From assembly GCF_048544455.1 (NCBI RefSeq), contig NC_133529.1, forward strand, positions 52,447,401-52,511,400: a stretch of 64,000 nucleotides of DNA, in the 5' to 3' direction. Source of the DNA: Silene latifolia. Its lineage: Eukaryota; Streptophyta; Magnoliopsida; Caryophyllales; Caryophyllaceae. Shown here one piece after another: positions 57,710 to 64,000 of the stretch. The notes beneath the pieces are model-generated. The model was not told the DNA's origin, made no database searches, and saw nothing but the letters and a program-made list of their open reading frames with translations. Each line of letters starts with the position of its first letter. The first letter of the stretch is position 1. The translations under genes and the position numbers were made by a program.

Positions 57710-58068
57710 GATGAGCGGATTGCATTCTGGGATGCTCGGATTCTTCACGTTTTGCTTCAGGAAATGACGCCATAAGACGAGCGTCTTTCAGCAAAGACGA
57801 GCGGATTCTTCAATTTGAGACGAGCGTCTTCCTGGACGGATGCTCGGATTCTGTTACAAGGTGATTCTTTAAATTTCAACAGCAGAAAGACGAGCGTCTT
57901 CTCTGTAAGACGAGCGTCCAGGATCAGACGATCAGATTCTTCATTGGGACGCTTGGATTCTGTGACAGACCATTTTTTTGAATTCCACAGCTCAGCCAGA
58001 CGGGCGTCTGGTGACATAGGACGCTCGGATTCATCAGGACGATCGGATTCTCCTCTTGGCCGCTTAGA
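57710..58068. repeat. Phased GACG-type dyad array between protease and second ORF of C
   Basis: Sites start at 57710, 57731, 57776, 57796, 57819, 57839, 57889, 57909, 57927, 57948, 57999, 58020, 58038 and 58058. Steps are near 20-21 or near 45-51, as if some sites have decayed. It lies at the same place in the element layout as B's array at 8543-8717, but with C's own motif. Confidence 0.88.
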
Positions 58069-58599
58069 TTCCTCTTTGTCCACACGGATTCAGGTCCATC
58101 CGTGGGTACTGCATAACCCGTAACATTTTCATTCTTCAATTCTCGTGTTCTTCAATGTAGGGGCACTACAAAGGCATGAATAGCCTAGGCAATTGCTATC
58201 CCCACACTAAGTCAAAGCAATACACATCAATAAAATCATAAGTCCCTCCCTCACTTCTCTCAAAATGATGAATATCTTGATCAAGACACAAAAATATAAA
58301 TCCAAAAATGACAAAAAATGCAATGTAAAAATTGAAATGCAAGTTAGGGAGTTAGAATATTTACAAATGGTGATTTAGGGAGGACTCCACCAAACTCTCA
58401 TCCAATGTGAGATGTCAAGGGGCATGTTCAAGGTGTTGTTGATGTTACTCAACACCTTGAAGAAGTAGTCGAAAGCTTGTTCATTATCATGATAAAGATC
58501 CTCAATAGATCTTTGCACTTGTTGTTCTCCATGATGGTCTTGGTCCATAGCATTACCAATATAGGGATTGAATATCCCTTCGAACTCATCATCTCAAAG

Positions 58600-59875
58600 A
58601 CCTCAAACTTCGTCTACTTGATCATTAAAAATTTCTTGAGTTGATAGAGACAACTCTCCTTCTTTCTTGTTTTGGCCAATGAGGTCATCCTCTTCACTTG
58701 TCATGGGTGAGCTTTTCAAGCTCTCTTTGTTGCTATTTCCTTGATCTTTAGATGGAGCATCATCAACTTTATTTTTCCATTGGAGTTCCGACTTCTTCCT
58801 ATCATCCTTCCGGCTATAGTGATCAACCATAAAGCATTGTTCATGCAAACGGGGAGCTCTCATGGTCTTGTCAAGATTGAAAGTTATGGTCTCATCTCCC
58901 ACTTCTAGAGTAAGTTCTCCATGCTTCACATCTATCACCGCCCCCGCGGTATGCAAGAAAGGTCTACCGAGGATGATCGGAATATTGGAGTCTTCTTCCA
59001 TGTCAACGATGACAAAGTCCACCGGGATGAAGAATTTGCCGATTCTCACGGGAACATCTTCTCATATCCCTAACAGTGTCTTCGTCGATCTATCGGCCAT
59101 TTGGAGTGTGATGTTGATACATTTAAGCTCTCCCATCCCTAGCCTTTTACTAACCAAACACGGCATAACACTCACGCTTGCTCCTAGATCACACAAAGCC
59201 TTGTTTATCGTGGTGTCACCAATGGTACACGGTATTGAGAAGCTTCCCGGGTCTTTAAGTTTCGGAGGTGAACTCCCTTGAAGGATTGCACTACTCACCT
59301 TAGTGAAGGCGATAGTTTCAAGCTTCCGGATCGACTTCTTTTTCGTAAGGATGTCCTTCATGTACTTTGCATAGGCCGGCACGTGATTTATTAATTCCGT
59401 GAAAGGAATCGAGACTTCAAAATTCTTCACAATTTCCATAAATTTTCCAAGTTGGTCATCAAACTTAGGCTTAGCTTGACGACTTGGGAATGGAAGTCTA
59501 ATCATGATGGGTTCTTTCTCCTTGGCCTTTTCTTGACTTTTCTTTGAAACTTCTTCTTTTGTTGGTTCTCCTTCCTTAGAGTTTTGCACAACTTCTTCTT
59601 TGTCACTAGCTTCCACAACTTCATCCTCAACTTGCTTCTTTGGTCCCTCATATTTTGTACCACTCCTCAAGTGAATGGCACTAACCGTTTCATGTCTTGG
59701 GGGATTACCTTGAGGTGGTAATTGCCCCTTTTGTCTTTGAGAGTTTGAAGATGCTAGTTGGGTCAATTGAGTTTCCAACATTTTTGTGTGGGCTAGGATG
59801 TTGTTGATGGTGATGTCCTTTGCTTGGCTATCTTTTTGCATTTGAGTGAAAAATTCTTGTTGATTCTTTTGCATT
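58600..59875 (-). mobile_element. Protease region of element C
   Basis: A hydrophilic linker (AIHLRSGTKYEGP, then a Lys/Glu-rich stretch) leads to LPFPSRQAKPKFDDQLGKF and the protease core. The core shows ALCDLGASVSVMP, then FFIPVDFVIVDM and PIILGRPFLHTAGAVID. The order matches B's 7260-8316. No reverse transcriptase follows. Fossil with a few breaks. Confidence 0.88.
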
Positions 59876-59899
59876 TGGAGGACCGCTTTTTGAACATCA

Positions 59900-61210
59900 A
59901 AACCTTGGTCATTTTATTGATTGTATGGAGTTTGATTTTGATAACCTTGGTTTTGGTTGAAAAAGGGTCTTTGATTTTGGTTTCTCATGGGAGGTGGGGT
60001 GTATGTTTGTTGAGGGTTTTGAACATTTTGGCTTTTGTATGAGAGATTTGGGTGGAATTTGGTGTTTTCATTGTAATAATTGGAATAAGGGGTACCACTC
60101 TTGTATGCTTGAAAAGCATTCACTTACTCATTAGTTCCCCTACATTTACTTTGGTCATGTCCCAAAGTTCCACAATTCTCACATATCCCACTTGGTATTG
60201 ATGAAGATGCTACCATGGCATTAACATGATGCTTTGGTGATTTTGAGGCTTCTTCAAGTTTAGCCATAGCCTTTTCAAACTTCAAGTTAATGGTATCAAT
60301 ATGAGCACTAAGTTGAGCACCCAATTGAGTAATAGAGTCCACTTCATGCTTTCCTCCTCTAGTAGCCTTTCGAGGTCTACTATATTGTGAATTGTGGACC
60401 GCCATTTCCTCAATCTTGTTCCAAGTTTGATTATCATCAACTTGGTGAATATACCATTTGTTCCCATGTTGAGAATGTTTCTTGAGTCTTCATAAAGACC
60501 GTTCCAAAATTGTTGTACCAAGAACCACTCGCTAAGTCCATGATGAGGACATGAGCGACAAATTCCTTTGAACCGCTCCCAAGCTTCATACAAAGATTCT
60601 TTGTCCCTTGGCTTAAAACCCGTAATTTGAGCTCTTAGCATGTTAGTCTTTTCCGGAGGGTAGAATTTTTTGTAGAAAGCTAGAGCCAACTTCTTCCAAG
60701 AGTCACTTCCAAGAGTAGCCTTATCAAGGCACTTCAACCATTGTTTTGCGGTGCCGATTAGGGAAAAAGGGAATAAGACCATCGAATTTGGTCTTGAGTT
60801 ACACCGGTTTGTGAGATCGCATCACAATAGTCACAAAAAGTCTCCATGTGAGAGTGAGGGTCTTTACTAGGCATCCCCCCAAATTGGCTTCTTTCGACTA
60901 ATTGGATAAATGCGGATTTTGCAATGAAATTTCCGGTTAAGTGTTGTGGTGTGGGAGTTCCATTGGGTAGGTTCTCCTCGATTGGTACGGAATGTGATGA
61001 AAATTTAGCCATTGTGGGTTGATTTTGTGTTGGGTTCTCCTCACCTTCTCTTGCAAAAGGGTTGATGAACTCAATAGTGTTTGGTTGAATATCTACAACC
61101 TCACCAATATCTCTCAAAGTACCTCTAGCAAGTCTTATATTGTTTGTCAAAGTTCTTTCAATCTCGTGATCAATGAGTAACAAGTTACCTTGTGACCTTC
61201 TAGACATTCA
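59900..61210 (-). mobile_element. gag region of element C
   Basis: On the minus strand the capsid-type domain includes AFIQLVERSQFGG, FPFSLIGTAKQWL, FYKKFYPPEKTNMLR and CRSCPHHGLSEWFL (about 60930-60500). A clear CX2CX4HX4C zinc knuckle follows (ICENCGTLGHDQSKC, about 60185-60140), then an Asn/Gln/Pro-rich stretch to 59915. This is Athila-type gag, homologous to that of B but clearly diverged. Fossil with a few breaks. Confidence 0.88.
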
Positions 61211-61324
61211 AAATATCAAATAACTTGAAAACAATTAGAACAAACCTTGAGGAGTTTTACTTCCCCAAGGCAAATAAAGACACAACTAATAACAATCTAA
61301 GAAAATCAAATCAAGTTAACACCG

Positions 61325-61342
61325 TCTCCGACAACGGCGCCA
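61325..61342 (-). other. Primer-binding site, Asp tRNA type (element C)
   Basis: The minus strand reads TGGCGCCGTTGTCGGAGA, starting 4 bases after the LTR end. It has two differences from the Asp tRNA complement TGGCGCCGTTGCCGGGGA. Confidence 0.8.
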
Positions 61343-62434
61343 TTTTTGGTCTGACTCACTTGGAGCTTAATTTTCGGTTACTTGTCGTTAGGAGCACCTA
61401 GACCAAAACAATATTTATAACTTCACAAACAACTCTACTATTAGTAAAGAGCCAAGTAAAGGTCGGATCCCAAGGGACGGGTATTGATGTAGGATTTTCG
61501 ATTACAAGTAGCGGTGTCTAGGGGTGTCACGATTTGGGTTGAGATGAGAAGATCACTAAACTAAATAGCAATAAAAGTAAACAATCAAGATGATTAAAAT
61601 GAGATGTAAACAAATGACTAAAAGCACTAGGGTGTCATGGGGTCATAGGGGATTCATGGGAATTGATCATACAAACATATTCTCAAATTATAAGCAAGCA
61701 ATTATTGTTGTGATGGATCGAGTTGGTTTATATCTTACAATCCTAGGAAAGTTTGGGTCCCGGAGCCGAATCGATTAGATTGTACAACACCTACAAGTCG
61801 ACTTAATCCTCCCTACTCAACTATATGCATGGTCTAATGAGACTCGAGTTGGTTTATGTCTTACAAGTCTCATTGAAAAGGTAAGTTATGGGTAAAAAAG
61901 GCAAGGATTCATAGGCTCGCATTTCATCAAACATAACATGTGCATAAGTTGAGATCACAACAAGCAAGCAAATAAATTATGAATACATATTAAATTAAGC
62001 ATGAATCATCCCCCATGTTGGTATTCCCCTAATTACCCATTAACCCTATTTAATGAAACTACTCACCCATTATCAAGTTTAGCATGTTAACAAGGTTGTC
62101 AATCATAATAACAAAGCAAAACATGATGAATGAATGAAGATGATTAACAATAATTAAAAAGGGATTAAGAGAATTATACCTAATAATGATTCCAGAATAA
62201 AGCAAAGAATAATAGTACTTGATGATTGATTGGAAGGTTGTCAATCTCCCAATAATAACCCAAATGATCTTCAATTACCCAAAATAAAAGATGAACAAAA
62301 GAGAAATTAAGGAAATGAGATTTGTATTAATATTTGATTAGAAGTTCATTACAAGATTAAGAAGAGATTAAAATGATATAAACTACACTAAAGATTGATA
62401 AGAAGAACATGATTATCTAATTAGACTAATGGGG

Positions 62435-62442
62435 TATTTATA
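62435..62442 (-). promoter_or_regulatory. LTR TATA box (element C, 5' LTR)
   Basis: The minus strand reads CTATAAATACC. The dyad array begins about 170 bp upstream in transcription sense. The copy in the 3' LTR is at 53125-53132. Confidence 0.65.
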
Positions 62443-62609
62443 GTGGGGATTAGGTACACAAATTAGGGTTTACTAAGGGCTTAAATGACGATTAAGTCCT
62501 TGAGGAATCGCTCCTCTCAAAAGAGATGCCGGTCTCCTTTTTGCCGGTCTTTCATAAATATGCGCATCTCTCATGGAGCAAGAAGAAGACGTATGAGGCT
62601 GTAAGGGAA

Positions 62610-62774
62610 TCCGAGCGTCCAAGGTGTCGGGACGAGCGGATTGTGTGGTGGCTGGACGGGCGTCTCCATGGCTGGACGAGCGGATTGTGGCATGGTTGGA
62701 CGGGCGGATTGATGGAAAAGACGCTCGGATTCCTGAGGTGTTGGACGGGCGTCTTGCTCTGCTGGACGAGCGGA
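62610..62774. repeat. Phased GACGNNCGTC/GGA dyad array in the 5' LTR of C
   Basis: Sites start at 62610, 62631, 62655, 62675, 62699, 62720, 62744 and 62765, with steps 21, 24, 20, 24, 21, 24 and 21. These are the same as in the other LTR. The repeat of two sites is 45 bp. Confidence 0.92.
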
Positions 62775-63114
62775 CCTCGTCACATCCTTCCTTTTCTTCT
62801 TTTCTTCTTCCAATAATCCTCCGGGATTTAGTCGGGGATGCAAGGATTTCTTCATCATTGCCCATCTACTATAATATGTACAAAGGCCTTCTAGTCTTGT
62901 CTTGTCTTTGATGCTTGGTCATTAGATTCGATCAATTTAGCTCTATTTTGCCATGAAAATGGAAGGTTTGGACTCCTCTCCTACCAAGGAAACAAAACCT
63001 CAAAGAATATGCAAAACAAAGGACTAAAGATCGTAAATGACCCAATTATGCACTAAAAAGCATGGGAACGAGGCTAATTCGGGGACTAAATGTGCTCAAA
63101 TAATGGTCACATCA

Positions 63115-63119
63115 GTCGA
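63115..63119. repeat. Target site duplication GTCGA, right of element C
   Basis: Exact match to 52033-52037. Confidence 0.88.
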
Positions 63120-64000
63120 ATCCAGAGGGAGGCTATTGTATCTACTTGCTCAACTAAGTTTGTCAGATGCCACAATTGGGGGTTTTTGGTTGAATTTATA
63201 ACTAACTAATCTAACTAAACAACGAGAAGTAAATAAATCTAACAATAGAGAGAAAGGGAACTAGGATTGTCGGGTCACCAATGAATGTCCTATGGTCGTA
63301 GTCTAGGTCGCAGATTATTCACATGCGTTGGTCTAATGGGTAATGAAAAGGTCCTTCCGGTTCGCAATTCACCCTAAAATACTACTAACTTAGTTCCCTC
63401 CCTCATTAGAGTATCCTAAAGAATTGTAGCAGGTCTCACTCCTTCCAATCTTCCGATCTAGGTCAGAGTTTGCCAAAAACAACTAGAACAATTATGCGCA
63501 TTAACGGTCTAATCGTCATTAAAAGCTACTTATAACAACAAATACATGGAACAAGCATCAGATATGCAAACCTATTTAACTACCATCATTCATTCACGGT
63601 TCCCCTAAATCCTAGCGAGGGAATTAGCTATGCATAATGAAATTAACAAAACTAATAACAACTAAAGCAATAATCAATAACAACATAATAATAAGGGGGA
63701 AGAAATGAAATAACATAAACTAAATTAACAAAGAGATTAAAGGAAGAGAAATTAAAGGAATAAGAGAATTAAAGATGCAAAGGATAAATAATTAATACTA
63801 GAATTAAGAGAAAGGAAGAGAAATTACAGAGTTTAAGATCCGGAATAAGAAGAACAAAGCAACGTAATAGAGATTCAAGCAGTGAAAAGTTCGGAACCCT
63901 TAACCTAATGAATTATTTTCTCTTATATAGTAAGAGATTTTATTATCTAATAATCTAATATAGTTAAATATAATAAGTCTCGACATAAATCTGCGCGCGT
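63115..64000 (-). repeat. LTR D, continuation right of element C, runs off the window
   Basis: Minus-strand words such as GATCGGAAGATTGG and CCGGAAGGACCTTT, and the CTAACTTAGT block, match element B's LTR (14440-14560) in the same order. A TATA-like word (TATATAAG, minus) lies at about 63934-63941. The dyad array seen at the matching place in B would fall just beyond the window end. Confidence 0.75.

Larger units (their letters stand above)
52038..63114 (-). mobile_element. Element C: complete Athila-like non-autonomous LTR retrotransposon
   Basis: LTRs at 61347-63114 (5') and 52038-53811 (3') have TGATG...GACCA ends on the minus strand. The 5-bp target duplication GTCGA flanks them (52033-52037 and 63115-63119). 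Order on the minus strand is LTR, Asp-type primer site, gag, protease, dyad array, ATHILA ORF-1-type gene with acidic tail, non-coding tail, polypurine tract, LTR. No reverse transcriptase or integrase is visible. The LTRs differ by roughly 1-3% by eye, so it is young. Ends are whole; coding parts show a few breaks. Confidence 0.93.
61347..63114 (-). repeat. 5' LTR of element C
   Basis: This 1768-bp LTR has a dyad array at 62610-62774 and a TATA box TATAAATA at 62435-62442 on the minus strand. It matches 52038-53811 throughout. Confidence 0.92.

Overview
This is plant nuclear DNA: an intron-bearing plastid-protein gene of eudicot type sits among nested LTR retrotransposons, L1-type LINEs, a tRNA-derived SINE, hAT and Mutator relics and Stowaway-like MITEs. 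The repeat families look most like those of Caryophyllales (possibly Caryophyllaceae), but this is an impression and not proof. Only one host gene could be supported; nearly everything else is mobile DNA in several layers.

Left part (1-14985). The 5' LTR and leader of a minus-strand element with an initiator-Met primer site (A, 1-1889) lies in the 3' end of a chromovirus-type Ty3/Gypsy element (1890-3732, probably resuming after 14864). The chromovirus LTR is split by a complete Athila-like element (B, 3733-14859, target duplication TTCGG). B carries gag and protease plus an ATHILA ORF-1-type protein gene but no visible reverse transcriptase or integrase. A SINE is inserted inside B.

Middle (14985-38005). 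This holds a degenerate hAT transposase, a Stowaway MITE nested in a fold-back MITE, a GATCGTA-rich TIR repeat, a nearly whole ORF2 of an L1-type LINE with RNase H (20095-24571), and the four-exon fibrillin gene FBN6/PAP8 on the minus strand (25132-27188). An unclassified GC-richer stretch follows, then a decayed minus-strand Tat-lineage Ty3/Gypsy element (F), a Stowaway MITE and a 1.2-kb TIR element.

Right part (38006-64000). A LINE fragment is followed by a Mutator-like (FAR1-type) transposase relic split by a 5'-truncated LINE (40060-44824), which itself received a Tat/Ogre-like LTR. Next is a near full-length LINE (45288-51173) containing a second, inverted, truncated LINE (49641-50582). 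Then come a 30-bp minisatellite and a second complete Athila-like element on the minus strand (C, 52038-63114, target duplication GTCGA), inserted in an LTR of a B-related family (D) that runs off the window end.

Most notable signal. Four LTR elements carry arrays of short dyad-symmetric motifs at near-fixed spacing close to whole helical turns. A and B share CTCGATCGAG, alternating about 20-22 and 29-32 bp (about 51-bp period). C uses a different motif, GACGNNCGTC/GGA, alternating 20-21 and 24 bp (45-bp period). The Tat-like LTR uses GCGCAGCA-NN-TGCTGCGTCC at 30-32 bp. In B, C and the Tat-like LTR an array lies just upstream of the LTR TATA box, and B and C both repeat their array in the spacer between protease and the ATHILA-type ORF. 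Unrelated elements appear to have converged on, or exchanged, a phased dyad architecture.
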